64,000 nt of DNA from Sphingobacterium sp. (GCA_022712315.1 JALAGS010000069.1:46511-110510), one strand, 5' to 3'. Shown: positions 49,374-58,428, counted from the first letter of the stretch. The notes: generated by a model not told the origin, from the letters alone. Made by a program: numbers and translations.

Positions 49374-49406
49374 TATTATTTAGATTAATTAAAAATAATA
49401 CATTTG
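49374..49406 (+). promoter_or_regulatory. Promoter with overlapping AT-rich inverted repeat (Fur-like operator candidate)
   Basis: TATTATTT and AAATAATA form an inverted repeat with 11 bases between (49374-49400). It overlaps TACATTTG (49399-49406), an exact TAnnTTTG -7 box, 14 bp before the ATG at 49421. Position and form suit an iron-responsive repressor of a siderophore operon. No -33 TTG at the usual distance. Confidence 0.5.
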
Positions 49407-49420
49407 CAAAAAAACTACTG

Positions 49421-50539
49421 ATGAAATTGAAAGCTGCAAAACGTTGGTTCAACTGGCATAAATGGACAAGTCTGATTTGTACCATTTTTCTTCTTTATCT
49501 CTGTATCACGGGGCTACCATTGATCTTTCATGAAGAGATCAAACATTTATTAGAGGAAAATAAAAAAGCTGTAATCACAGAACAGAAATTGAGTCTCGAT
49601 AAGCTGGCAGAAATTGCGGCATCCAGGTATCCTGGAGAACAGGTGCGGTATGCGTTTTGGGATGAAAATGAAAAGAATAAGGTGCTTTTTGATGTCGTGG
49701 ACAAACCTGATGCACCTTATGAAAAAAGTAAGTATCTGGTCCTCAATGAGTATACAGGTGAGGTGCTTGGAGCTCCCAAGACCGATGGCCTGATGAATAT
49801 TATCCTTAAACTGCATACCGATATGTTTTTGGGCATCCCCGGCAAATTGTTCCTCGGTTTGATGGGGATATTATTTATGATTTCTATTGTCTCCGGGATT
49901 GTGCTTTATGGACCCATTATGAAAAAGTATGATTTTGGAATGGTACGGAAGAATCGATCCAAAAGACTGCAGTGGTTGGATACACACAATTTATTGGGTA
50001 TCGCTTTAACCGCATGGATGGTGGTGGTTGGTTTTACAGGCATCATCAATACGCTCTCTGATGTGATCCTCGGTCTCTGGCAGCAGGGGCAGCTGGCCGA
50101 AATGACTGCACCTTATAAAAATCAAGATCCGCTCAGGGGTAATTATAGTTCATTGGAGCAGGCGAAGTTAGCAGCTGAAAACAAAGTGAAAGACATGAAA
50201 GCTGCGGTCATAGCCCATCCAGGTACACCTTTTACCAGCAAGCATCATTATGCTGTATTTATGCGCGGCAACACGGAGCTGACATCGAAGTTGCTCAAGC
50301 CAGTTCTGATTGATGCGAAAACCGGATTAGTAACCGATAGCCGGGAAATGCCCTGGTATGTCAATACGCTTTTCCTTTCCGAACCGCTGCATTTTGGGAA
50401 TTATGGTGGTCCGGTTCTTAAAATTGTTTGGGCTGTGTTTGATATTTTCACGATTCTCGTTTTGGTAACGGGACTCTACCTATGGATTGCCCGGCGACGT
50501 GCAGAAAAACAGCAGCTATTTATCGCAAAAGAATCTTAA
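49421..50539 (+). CDS. PepSY-associated transmembrane protein of a siderophore-uptake operon
   Basis: Inner-membrane protein of 372 residues with about four helices (first near 19-34, LICTIFLLYLCITGLPLIF) and the PepSY_TM layout: an early WHKWTSLICTIF helix, a periplasmic domain, FLGIPGKLFLG leading to the second helix, and a last helix with LVTGLYLWIARR. Such proteins accompany TonB siderophore receptors and are thought to reduce or release iron in the periplasm. The track start at 49208 adds 71 residues that cross the terminator and promoter. ATG 49421 follows the -7 box by 14 bp and opens MKLKAAKRWFNWHKW, as expected for the family. Confidence 0.87.
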   Translation: MKLKAAKRWFNWHKWTSLICTIFLLYLCITGLPLIFHEEIKHLLEENKKAVITEQKLSLDKLAEIAASRYPGEQVRYAFWDENEKNKVLFDVVDKPDAPYEKSKYLVLNEYTGEVLGAPKTDGLMNIILKLHTDMFLGIPGKLFLGLMGILFMISIVSGIVLYGPIMKKYDFGMVRKNRSKRLQWLDTHNLLGIALTAWMVVVGFTGIINTLSDVILGLWQQGQLAEMTAPYKNQDPLRGNYSSLEQAKLAAENKVKDMKAAVIAHPGTPFTSKHHYAVFMRGNTELTSKLLKPVLIDAKTGLVTDSREMPWYVNTLFLSEPLHFGNYGGPVLKIVWAVFDIFTILVLVTGLYLWIARRRAEKQQLFIAKES

Positions 50540-50541
50540 CC

Positions 50542-50706
50542 ATGAAAAATACCTTCCTAAAACTTTGGGGCATGCCTATGCTATTGGCAGCTTTATCACT
50601 ATTTGGGCTAATTGCTGCATTATTGGGCGATGGTCTATGGGACTATTTGGGCTGGCTCGCGCTTTCTGTTCCGCTCTTTCTCGTGATTCGACACTATTAC
50701 AAATAA
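50542..50706 (+). CDS. Small two-helix membrane protein
   Basis: A 54-residue protein, two bases after the PepSY stop. Two hydrophobic stretches (GMPMLLAALSLFGLIAALL and GWLALSVPLFLVIRHY) joined by a short acidic loop, ending in a basic tail. Small proteins of this kind commonly follow PepSY_TM genes in Bacteroidota siderophore operons, with no known role. The track frame begins at 50482 within the previous gene, and ATG 50542 is the natural start. The receptor gene follows 21 bp later. Confidence 0.78.
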   Translation: MKNTFLKLWGMPMLLAALSLFGLIAALLGDGLWDYLGWLALSVPLFLVIRHYYK

Positions 50707-50727
50707 CTACAAATAAATTACCATAAC

Positions 50728-52929
50728 ATGAAGAAGTTGATCTTAAGTGCTTCTGTATTATCGAGTATCGCTGCCTATGGGCAACAAAAGGACACTGTCA
50801 AAATGAATAAAATGGATGAGGTTATCATTAATGCCTACATCAAAAAAGATAGTGAATACACCAATAAAATGCCACTTCGAGCGATTGAAAATCCGCAGGT
50901 CTACTCCTCGATAGACCGTGTCGCTTTAGAAAACCAAATGATTTTTACCGTCGATGAGGCCTATCGAAATGTGACTGGTTTGCAAAAAATGTGGAATGCA
51001 ACTGGGCGTGCGGGTGATGGTGGAGCGTATGTCAACCTGCGCGGATTTATCTCAAATAATTCGCTGAGAAATGGTTTGGTAGCGCCAGTAAGTGGTACCG
51101 TAGACGCCGTGAATATCGAAAAAATAGAGGTGTTAAAAGGGCCGTCAGCTACCTTATACGGAAGTAATGTGACTTCTTATGGAGGTGTGATCAATCGTGT
51201 CACCAAGAAGCCTTACGATAGTCTAGCTGGAAATGTTTTGGTCTCGGCCGGAAGATATGATTATTATCGTGCACAAGCCGATCTCAATGCCCCCTTGACA
51301 AAGGACAAAAGTCTTTTGTTCCGTGTTAACACGGCCTATACAACAGAAGGGAATTTTCAAAATTCCAAGGTGCACAATAAGTATTTTGCATTTACCCCCA
51401 GCCTAACGTGGAAGGTAAATGACAAAGTGGATGTCAACCTCGAATATGAGATGTTTGATAATAAGGCGCAGTCTGAGCAGAACTTCTTTTTTATCGGCCC
51501 CTTGTCCGCTTTTGGTTTTTCGGGAATGAAAGACTTGGAGAAAGCCGGCCTTGATTACAAACAGCCGTATGTGGGATCGGGTTTATACAATACAGGCCGT
51601 ACGCGTAACTTGTTCGGGCAGGTCAATTATAAAATCAATGAACATATCCGGTCGTCAACTTCGGTCAATAGTGCCTATAGCTATTCGAATGGTTTCAACC
51701 CCTATTTCTACATCACCACAAAATCTTACGGTGCTGATCCTAATGACAAGGAAGTTGGTTTATACCGTGGTGACCAGTCCACTGCAGATAGTAAACAACG
51801 TTACCTACAGGTACAGCAAAACTTTAATTTTGACTTTCATATAGGTCGTATGCGTAACCGGACCGTGGTGGGCGGAGATTATTTGCGCACCCGAAATGAT
51901 CAATTCTTTTATTTTGGGGTCATTGACTTCGTGCCGTTTACGGGCGATATGGACTATACAAATTTCAATGCCGACTATGTAACAAATTATTATAATTCAA
52001 TCCGTAATACGCCGGCATGGGATAGCTCAATCTGGCCATTGAAAAATAAATCAAATACGTACAGTGCGTATGTTTCCAATGTGATCACACCTGTACAGGG
52101 CTTAAATTTGATGACAGCCATTCGCTATGAAAGTGTTAAATTCAATGGGGGCGTGAAAGGTTCCAATGAAACTCCGGCATATACACAGCGTGCATGGTCG
52201 CCCAAATTAGGCTTGGTTTATGAACTTGTGAAAGAAAAATTGTCTGTGTTTGGGAACTATCAGAATAGCTTTACCAGTAATGGTTATTTTGTTTCCGACA
52301 CGGCTTCCAACCTTTCTCTCTCTGATCCTGAAAAAGCCAATCAGTGGGAGGGAGGATTTAAAGCCGATCTGTGGCATGGAAAAGTCAATGCTACACTTAA
52401 TTACTACAATATCAATGTCAAGAATACCTTACAGACAATTGGTTATACACCGCAGGGAAGAGCGATAGAACAGCAAATGGGAAAGCGTAACAGCAAAGGT
52501 GTTGAACTGGAAGTAAATGCTTATTTGGTTAAAGGTTTTTCATTGATCGCAGGATTGAGCTACAATGACTCCAAATTTACAGAAACGACAGATGTCACTG
52601 TTTTGGGTAAAAGGCCGAATACGGCTTCTTCGCCATGGTTAGCAAATTTCAATGCGACCTATCAGTTTACGGAGGGTAACCTAAAAGGATTTGGCCTGGC
52701 CTTTGGAGGAAATTATGCCAGTGCCAACAAGATTATCAACACGACAAATGGAACCTTTGAATTGCCCAAATATGTAGTCCTCAATGCGAATGTATTCTAT
52801 GATGCGAAGAAATTCAGAGTTGGGGTAAAAGCGGATAACCTGACCAACGAACATTATTGGATCGGTTATACCACAGCCAATGCACAAAAGCTGCTGAATG
52901 TAGCGGGAAGTTTTAGCTATAAGTTTTAA
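50728..52929 (+). CDS. TonB-dependent siderophore receptor
   Basis: Outer-membrane receptor of 733 residues. Signal to about 19 (IAAYGQQ), a TonB-box-like MDEVIINAY, plug at about 55-170 (YVNLRGFISNN, IEKIEVLKGPSATLYG, GGVINRVTKKP), then a 22-strand barrel ending in NVAGSFSYKF with terminal Phe. There is no carboxypeptidase-like N-terminal domain, unlike SusC proteins. Size and plug fit ferric siderophore receptors. The upstream PepSY protein and the candidate iron operator support iron import. The siderophore is unknown and no biosynthesis genes are present. Followed by two tandem terminators. Confidence 0.92.
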   Translation: MKKLILSASVLSSIAAYGQQKDTVKMNKMDEVIINAYIKKDSEYTNKMPLRAIENPQVYSSIDRVALENQMIFTVDEAYRNVTGLQKMWNATGRAGDGGAYVNLRGFISNNSLRNGLVAPVSGTVDAVNIEKIEVLKGPSATLYGSNVTSYGGVINRVTKKPYDSLAGNVLVSAGRYDYYRAQADLNAPLTKDKSLLFRVNTAYTTEGNFQNSKVHNKYFAFTPSLTWKVNDKVDVNLEYEMFDNKAQSEQNFFFIGPLSAFGFSGMKDLEKAGLDYKQPYVGSGLYNTGRTRNLFGQVNYKINEHIRSSTSVNSAYSYSNGFNPYFYITTKSYGADPNDKEVGLYRGDQSTADSKQRYLQVQQNFNFDFHIGRMRNRTVVGGDYLRTRNDQFFYFGVIDFVPFTGDMDYTNFNADYVTNYYNSIRNTPAWDSSIWPLKNKSNTYSAYVSNVITPVQGLNLMTAIRYESVKFNGGVKGSNETPAYTQRAWSPKLGLVYELVKEKLSVFGNYQNSFTSNGYFVSDTASNLSLSDPEKANQWEGGFKADLWHGKVNATLNYYNINVKNTLQTIGYTPQGRAIEQQMGKRNSKGVELEVNAYLVKGFSLIAGLSYNDSKFTETTDVTVLGKRPNTASSPWLANFNATYQFTEGNLKGFGLAFGGNYASANKIINTTNGTFELPKYVVLNANVFYDAKKFRVGVKADNLTNEHYWIGYTTANAQKLLNVAGSFSYKF

Positions 52930-52935
52930 TACGTT

Positions 52936-52954
52936 ATGGGAGACTCCCATTTTT
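52936..52954 (+). terminator. First of two tandem terminators after the siderophore receptor
   Basis: Six-base-pair stem ATGGGA/TCCCAT with a GAC loop and a T run, seven bases after the receptor stop. Confidence 0.65.
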
Positions 52955-52956
52955 GC

Positions 52957-52997
52957 AGTACCCCTAAAAAGTTAGCTACTTTTTGGGGGTACTTTGT
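52957..52997. terminator. Second, stronger terminator after the siderophore receptor
   Basis: Sixteen-base-pair stem AGTACCCCTAAAAAGT with ACTTTTTGGGGGTACT (one G-T pair) and a TAGCT loop. It lies between convergent genes and can serve the methyltransferase as well. Confidence 0.85.
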
Positions 52998-53063
52998 TTC
53001 TTATCGCTATTGTCTCTTATCCATATAGGGTTTTAAATTGCCTCAATCGTACGAAGCTCCATT

Positions 53064-53750
53064 TTATTTTTTGACAGCTTCCAGCATAAAAAGCCCCTCG
53101 GTTTCAAAAGGAAGTCCGAGAATACGATTTTGGGCATCCATATCGATTTCGATAGCACCAAACCCAACGGTTTCTAATAGTTCGACGTCTTTAGCTGGGC
53201 GTTGGTGTGCGCTGATCTCAAGAGCCGATTTGATGTCATTGATCTGATCGATGGCACCAGACGGACATTCATCGTGCCTTTCGGTACTAAAAACTGTTTT
53301 TCCGAAATCGGCATCCAGATTGATCAGCCGTCCACCGGATTTGAGTACACGTTCCATTTCGCGGTAACATTTTTCAAGGTCAGGGATGGTCCATGTCATC
53401 AATCTGGTGAAGACCAAATCAAAAGTATTGGCCTCAAATTGCAACGTCTGTGCATCCATTACCTGATAATCTACGTTAAGTTCCAGTTCTTGGCTGACGA
53501 GGTTTGCATACTCAATCATTTGTGGGGAGAGGTCAACGGCAGTAACCTCAAAACCCGCTAGGGTCATAATGTTGGCAAAATACCCTGTAGCAGTACCGAC
53601 TTCAAGGACTTTGTTGCCCGTAACCTGGCTACGTACAGACTTAAAGAAGTCAAGCCAGCGTTCGGTCTCCGGACGGGACCAAGCCTCATCCCGTTCCTTG
53701 CGCCAAGAAGCGCTCCGATCATTCCAGTAGGCTGTTATTCTGTTAATCAT
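53064..53750 (-). CDS. Class I SAM-dependent methyltransferase
   Basis: Cytoplasmic methyltransferase of 228 residues. Motif I VLEVGTATGYF (about 49-59), acidic post-I strand VTAVDLSPQMIEYA, motif for the fourth strand FDLVFTRLMTWTIPDLEKCY, and a GGRLINLD strand. This is the methyltransf_11/25 pattern. The substrate cannot be inferred. Similar proteins next to siderophore receptors have been guessed to act on small metabolites, but nothing here decides it. It is a single-gene unit. Upstream there is a TAAATTTG box (53778-53771) and a ten-base direct repeat. Confidence 0.88.
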   Translation of the reverse strand: MINRITAYWNDRSASWRKERDEAWSRPETERWLDFFKSVRSQVTGNKVLEVGTATGYFANIMTLAGFEVTAVDLSPQMIEYANLVSQELELNVDYQVMDAQTLQFEANTFDLVFTRLMTWTIPDLEKCYREMERVLKSGGRLINLDADFGKTVFSTERHDECPSGAIDQINDIKSALEISAHQRPAKDVELLETVGFGAIEIDMDAQNRILGLPFETEGLFMLEAVKK

Positions 53751-53765
53751 CGTAATAATTTTAAG

Positions 53766-53799
53766 AGGAACAAATTTATCTATTTTATCAGGAACAAAT
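53766..53799 (-). promoter_or_regulatory. Methyltransferase promoter with a ten-base direct repeat
   Basis: On the minus strand ATTTGTTCCT occurs twice, 24 bp start to start (53799-53790 and 53775-53766). The downstream copy contains the end of TAAATTTG, an exact -7 box. It could be an operator. A chance duplication cannot be excluded. Confidence 0.4.
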
Positions 53800-53812
53800 G
53801 ATGGAATTTATG

Positions 53813-54943
53813 TCATATCTCCAAGCGCCCATTTTGCAGCTTTGTTTTTTGTCGCTTACTGCGCCTAGTCCAAAGGACAAAGCCAGTCAGTGCAAGAAGG
53901 GCGGGAGTCAATCCAATCAAAGCATAAAAAATTCGTAATGCATAACCGCCGAAGGCACCAATGTGGAGCTGGTAAACTGCCCAGGAAATCTTTTTAGATG
54001 AATCGGCTCTGTCGATGTCCAATATACTGAGGCATGCACCGGTCGAAGCGTCAAATGAAAAATGACTTGCTTTTCCGCCAAATAAAGGGAAATAGGTACT
54101 CGAAAGCTGGCCACGTACCAAAATTGGGGAATCGTTGTTCTTTGGGATATTGATGGCAATAGGGTGAAAACCGGGCGACCTCGTTTTGCAATAATCCAAT
54201 AATTTGTCCAAATCTGTTTTTGAAGCAAAAGACCCTTGCACATGCGGGGCGGCGGTCTCTGCGGAAAACAATTCCTGAAAAGCAGGGAGATTCATCCAAA
54301 CTCCGGTAACCAGTAAAACTAAATTGAGCAAAGCAGACCACACACCGACTACGCGATGCCAGGATGAATACAGTCTGCGTCCATTCTTATGAAGCGGTAC
54401 TTTAAATAGCAATACGCTGAGAAGATGTTTTCGATAAACGATTAGGCCAGAAAGAATAGTCAACAACAGCAGTATCCCCAGTGCTGCGACAAAGGCCTGG
54501 CCTAATCGCCCCAGTAAAAAGCTATAATGTAGCGCATATGTCCATCTGAAAAATGAGCTGCTGAGTGTTTCATAATTGCCTTCCCGGAGAATTGCTCCGG
54601 TGTGGGCGTCGACAAATGCAAAGCCTAGATGATTGTCTGCGGGATCATTGATCGTCCGATAGAGCATAAATTCGTACGGTTCATGGGAAGATAAGGGAAA
54701 ATCATGGAGCACAATTTTTTCTAAATCGGGAAAGGCAGTAGCGATAATCCGATAGGCGCTATCGGCAGAAATCACAGTCCCATTGGCTGACCTGTGATAA
54801 ATATCGGGATTTAGCGCGCGATCGAGATCATGGCGAAATAGCAGCACAGCACCTGTCAGGCCTAAGATCAGAAAGAATAACCCTGTGCTCAGTCCGAGGA
54901 ATCCGTGTACGCGGAATGCCCATTTGGTGATTGTTTTCATCAT
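53813..54943 (-). CDS. PepSY-associated transmembrane protein, second system
   Basis: Inner-membrane protein of 376 residues, same family as the gene at 49421. First helix near 16-36 (GLSTGLFFLILGLTGAVLLF), periplasmic PepSY-like region with FVDAHTGAIL, helices near 150-170, 197-215 and 338-360, basic C-terminus (TRRSKRQK). His residues in HRVVGVW and LHYSFLLGRLG are the sort thought to bind haem or take part in ferric reduction. Its ATG shares one base with the stop of the upstream receptor, so the pair is translationally coupled. Confidence 0.87.
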   Translation of the reverse strand: MMKTITKWAFRVHGFLGLSTGLFFLILGLTGAVLLFRHDLDRALNPDIYHRSANGTVISADSAYRIIATAFPDLEKIVLHDFPLSSHEPYEFMLYRTINDPADNHLGFAFVDAHTGAILREGNYETLSSSFFRWTYALHYSFLLGRLGQAFVAALGILLLLTILSGLIVYRKHLLSVLLFKVPLHKNGRRLYSSWHRVVGVWSALLNLVLLVTGVWMNLPAFQELFSAETAAPHVQGSFASKTDLDKLLDYCKTRSPGFHPIAINIPKNNDSPILVRGQLSSTYFPLFGGKASHFSFDASTGACLSILDIDRADSSKKISWAVYQLHIGAFGGYALRIFYALIGLTPALLALTGFVLWTRRSKRQKTKLQNGRLEI

Positions 54944-57084
54944 TAGAAATTATAGGAAACATTCATGCGAAATTCGCGTGGGGCATAAGGGACATAGGCA
55001 TAGAGGCCAGTAGGCCGTGTCCAAGCACTTCCATAATTGAACCGGTTGGTGATGTTATTGATAAGTCCGTTGATGGCGATCTTACCATTTGTCCAGCCGA
55101 TACCAGCATCCAATCGAAAGATCGGTGCTAGAGAAGGGATGTCGTCTTGCGGGTAACGTCCAGCTCTACCCGCTTGATATTGATAACCTGCGGATACACT
55201 CATTCCTGTTACTTTTTTGAATGGAAGCCGGTAATTCAGCCAGGTATTTTGTATATGTCGTACCCGGTAGGGGCTTGCTTTGCCAATCAGCGCTGGATTG
55301 GCATCGGCAGAAATATAGCTATCCGTATAGGCATAGTTGATCACTGTATTGAGGCCCGGAACAATTTCACCTTTGAGGTCGAATTCAATTCCTTTGGATG
55401 TCGTCTGGCCGATCTGTGACTGCAGGTTGGTCGCGGGATCGGTTACCAGAATATTGTCTCTCGTGATATGATAAAGCGATAAGGTACTGTTCCATTTGCC
55501 GTCCCACCAGTCCTTTTTTAGACCAAGCTCATAGTTTTTGCCGCGTAGTGGCGAGAATGTTTTGCCATCAGCGCTGAGACCGCTCTGGGGAGTAAACGTA
55601 CGATCATAAAGGGCGTAAGCCGATGCACTTTCTGTCAGCGCATAATTTAAACCCACTCGGGGTGTAATCACCAGATCTGAGACTGTGGAGGGGGTAGGGA
55701 TATCGATATGGCTTGTCGATCGCGTTAGCCGCGCCGCTAAGGTCACATGTAAGCGGTCCTGCAGGAATGCAAGTTCATCCTGGAGATAAAAGGCGACATA
55801 TTTGATCTGCTGCTTGTTGGTCGCAATGCTGTCTAAAGAGCCTGTCTTTTTATTATCATAAAATGGTACTCCATATTGTGGGTTATTGACGTTTAAGGGA
55901 TATAAGGTTGGGTTCGCATTTTTGTCGTTATAACCCGAATAACCCAGTAAAGATTTTCGGTTGCCATCGATACTTGCCAGGATATGATGCGCAAGATTAC
56001 CCGTATTTAATGTACCATTCAAATAGATCTGAACGGAAGTAACATCCGTTGTAAATCGTTCGTAGGTGACACGTCGTTTGATTTCATCGGGACGGTTTTT
56101 ATCGTATGCGAATACAAAAAAATAATTGCCATCCATCTGGCTGTTGGCATAGGCCGTTTTCGCTGTGAGATTCCAATTTCGGCCGATTTTTTTTGTGTAG
56201 GTCAGAAAAGCTGTATGTTCCCGAGCCTTGACGGGGTCTTTTGTGGGATCGGCAATACTAAAATCCCGAGGAAGGGATGCAAATCCGTAGGGTGAAAATA
56301 CCGTGAGCAGGTACTGTAGAAAAGACTGCTGCTGAAAGCTGTATTCTGCAGTCAAAGAAGATGTTGTGTCTATGCTGTAGGTCAGGCTCGGATTGACCAC
56401 AACCTTGTCGTTAAATGCAAAACGCTGAAAAGAGCGGGATTTTTGTCCGACGGCATTGACTCTATATAGCCATTTTTTTTGTTGATCAAAATGGCCATCC
56501 AGATCTGCTCCAACGCGATAGAGGTCCCAGCTGCCTGTCTGAAAGAACACCTGATTGGAAGGTATACCCGTCGGTTTTTTGGTGACGAGGTTGAAGGATC
56601 CCGCTGGATCGCCAATAGCATTCATAAAACCCGAAGGCCCCTTGATAAATTCCAGCCGATCGATCATATTGGCATCTTCGGGCATGGGACCGTAATAGAT
56701 CATGGAAAGATCTACCCCGTTTCGAAGCGTGTTGATACCTGCTCCGCGCATAAAAAGAAAAGGACCATAGAAGTCTGCTGTGTTGTTGCGCATTGCACCG
56801 CTCACATTCCTACTGATGCTTTCGTTGATATTGATGGCCTGCTGGTCGATGATGATACTATGGTCGATTTCCTGGATGTTCTGTGGTAGCCGTAGAAGCG
56901 GTACCTGCAGTTTTAGGGTATTGGAAGCAGCGTCTAATTTGTATTTTCTATAATATTTGGAAGTGACAAGCGCCTCTTCCAGGCGAATACTATCGCGAAG
57001 TGCGGAAGTTGTATCCCGTAAAGGATGTTGAGCATATACGATACTGCCTGATAACACAAGCAATACTGAAAATGAGTATTTCAT
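54943..57084 (-). CDS. TonB-dependent siderophore receptor, second system
   Basis: Outer-membrane receptor of 713 residues. Signal to about 18 (GSIVYAQ), TonB-interaction segment near LEEALVTSKYY, plug at about 55-175 (FLFMRGAGINTLRNG, DRLEFIKGPSGFMNAIGDPAG, SFNLVTKKP), and a barrel ending FRMNVSYNF. GPSGFM is a common variant of the GPAS/GPSA plug motif in siderophore receptors. The next gene is PepSY. The gene 76 bp upstream encodes one of the small Cys proteins, so the receptor may be co-transcribed with it. The substrate could be a ferric siderophore or another metal complex. Confidence 0.92.
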   Translation of the reverse strand: MKYSFSVLLVLSGSIVYAQHPLRDTTSALRDSIRLEEALVTSKYYRKYKLDAASNTLKLQVPLLRLPQNIQEIDHSIIIDQQAININESISRNVSGAMRNNTADFYGPFLFMRGAGINTLRNGVDLSMIYYGPMPEDANMIDRLEFIKGPSGFMNAIGDPAGSFNLVTKKPTGIPSNQVFFQTGSWDLYRVGADLDGHFDQQKKWLYRVNAVGQKSRSFQRFAFNDKVVVNPSLTYSIDTTSSLTAEYSFQQQSFLQYLLTVFSPYGFASLPRDFSIADPTKDPVKAREHTAFLTYTKKIGRNWNLTAKTAYANSQMDGNYFFVFAYDKNRPDEIKRRVTYERFTTDVTSVQIYLNGTLNTGNLAHHILASIDGNRKSLLGYSGYNDKNANPTLYPLNVNNPQYGVPFYDNKKTGSLDSIATNKQQIKYVAFYLQDELAFLQDRLHVTLAARLTRSTSHIDIPTPSTVSDLVITPRVGLNYALTESASAYALYDRTFTPQSGLSADGKTFSPLRGKNYELGLKKDWWDGKWNSTLSLYHITRDNILVTDPATNLQSQIGQTTSKGIEFDLKGEIVPGLNTVINYAYTDSYISADANPALIGKASPYRVRHIQNTWLNYRLPFKKVTGMSVSAGYQYQAGRAGRYPQDDIPSLAPIFRLDAGIGWTNGKIAINGLINNITNRFNYGSAWTRPTGLYAYVPYAPREFRMNVSYNF

Positions 57085-57160
57085 GAAATGGTTTTACCTA
57101 ATTATCAATTTGTCTAAAATTATTTATCAATGGATGGATCTTCCATTGAGCAAAGATTAA

Positions 57161-57532
57161 TTAGGCAATAGGGGGACGTAGTAATCTATTTGGATTTCTA
57201 CGGATGGATTTGGAAACACTTATAGGAATGGGAAGTACGGTAATTTCAATCGAAATAGGAGTGAATGAAAACAAAGCATTGGAGTCAACAATATCGTAAA
57301 CCTCAGCTTTAAGCTTGACGCTTGGATTCTGCTTTTCCTTTTCCTGTGCCTTTCTGATCTTTTTCATTAATACGCAGTTACCATTACAATGCAATTGGGG
57401 TTTATCCCGATTTTCGCAGAGGTATTTGGCGATATAGTCTTTATTGGCATAAAAAGCTCCTATCACAATATAACCCCATCCAGCTTGGACGAGCAATGAT
57501 ACGGTCAGAAAATACAGGAGCATTTTTTTCAT
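57161..57532 (-). CDS. Small exported Cys protein (CxGxC...LMKK type), copy 1
   Basis: A 123-residue protein of unknown function. N-terminal hydrophobic segment (LLYFLTVSLLVQAGWGYIVIG), then NKDYIAKYLCENRDK and HCNGNCVLMKKI, giving a C-x9-C-x3-C arrangement, a charged helix (KAQEKEKQNP) and a beta-rich tail ending PNRLLRPPIA. The second copy at 58475 shares YIAK, CxNR, CxGxC and VLMKK. The track start at 57568 precedes the promoter's -7 box. ATG 57532 fits promoter and signal. The Cys cluster suggests metal or thiol chemistry outside the cytoplasm, which is inference. The siderophore receptor follows. Confidence 0.75.
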   Translation of the reverse strand: MKKMLLYFLTVSLLVQAGWGYIVIGAFYANKDYIAKYLCENRDKPQLHCNGNCVLMKKIRKAQEKEKQNPSVKLKAEVYDIVDSNALFSFTPISIEITVLPIPISVSKSIRRNPNRLLRPPIA

Positions 57533-57537
57533 CGGGC

Positions 57538-57568
57538 CAAACTTAGATAAATAGTTTTTTATATGCAA
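57538..57568 (-). promoter_or_regulatory. Promoter of small Cys protein copy 1
   Basis: On the minus strand TTG (57568-57566), 20 bp, then TAAGTTTG (57545-57538), an exact -7 box only five bases before the ATG. The transcript would start at or within a few bases of the start codon. Confidence 0.65.
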
Positions 57569-57605
57569 TTTAAATTTGGTCGTGCTCTTTTGTCGTCTGT
57601 ATCTG

Positions 57606-58310
57606 CTAGCTGTTTTTTGACTGTTTTAGCTGATCAAATGTTCGGTTATATCGGTCATAAATGACTTTTTCAGATTCAAAATCTGGATTTGGCTTCCAAT
57701 ATTCTTCGACCCGAATTGTATTGTTTTTGATTATGGTATTTGAGCTTATCAACGTTCCTTTTCCGTGGACTTCGTTCATGTTAACGGAGTTTATGGGGAC
57801 AAAGAATTTTTCTAGCATTTTGGGGATTTCGCGAAAACTGATGCAATCCTCGTCGATAATGACCGTTTTGCTTTTTGTGATCAAAGGCAAAAGTACTTTG
57901 GCTATCCAGCGGGGTTGTTTCGACTTGATTTGATCTGCGGGCTGTGTCAGATAGAAACTGAACTGTGCCTTATCGTCGCTGTGGTGGTTGCGGTAGACAA
58001 CGGTTTCGATGGTATTCCAAGGAATAAACTGCGTTGTATTTAGCAGTGGGATTTGATGAGATAGACCTTTGTGATCGGCTGTTACACTTTCCTGTAGCGC
58101 TGTTTGTCGTTCGATCGTTTTCTCAGAAACTCGAAAACCAACTGTTAAACCGTATAGGATAATACCTGGAAAAAGGATAAAAAGTCCTGAAACGAAATAG
58201 GCCCCCACAACTTTGCTGCCATGAATAATCATAAATATGGTCAAACCTATTCCAATGCAAATAAATAGTCCAAGAAATAATTTAATAAATAAAAAAGGGT
58301 TAAATTTCAT
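57606..58310 (-). CDS. Hypothetical two-helix membrane protein
   Basis: A 234-residue protein I do not recognise. Two hydrophobic helices at about 8-30 (LFIKLFLGLFICIGIGLTIFM) and 35-57 are followed by a soluble domain with strands such as FIPWNTIETVVYRNH and SKTVIIDEDCISFREIP. This layout resembles membrane-anchored PH-like or DUF3592-like proteins, without a firm match. Its stop is 73 bp from the start of the small Cys protein downstream on the same strand, and that gene has its own promoter between them. The other copy of the Cys protein diverges upstream. It may be a bystander or a membrane partner of the cluster. Confidence 0.7.
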   Translation of the reverse strand: MKFNPFLFIKLFLGLFICIGIGLTIFMIIHGSKVVGAYFVSGLFILFPGIILYGLTVGFRVSEKTIERQTALQESVTADHKGLSHQIPLLNTTQFIPWNTIETVVYRNHHSDDKAQFSFYLTQPADQIKSKQPRWIAKVLLPLITKSKTVIIDEDCISFREIPKMLEKFFVPINSVNMNEVHGKGTLISSNTIIKNNTIRVEEYWKPNPDFESEKVIYDRYNRTFDQLKQSKNS

Positions 58311-58428
58311 TTACTCAAAGCCAGTGGTTTCTAGCTAAATATACTAAAAGTTGTTGGTTTTTATGGAAGCGCTACTCACTTTGAAAAGAGAAGGGCGACA
58401 CAGGCTTGCTACAGAAGGGGCTAAAGTC

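Noticed and set aside
49208-49420. N-terminal extension of the PepSY protein
   Set aside because: It begins inside a strong terminator hairpin and includes the promoter; the family's N-terminus begins at 49421.
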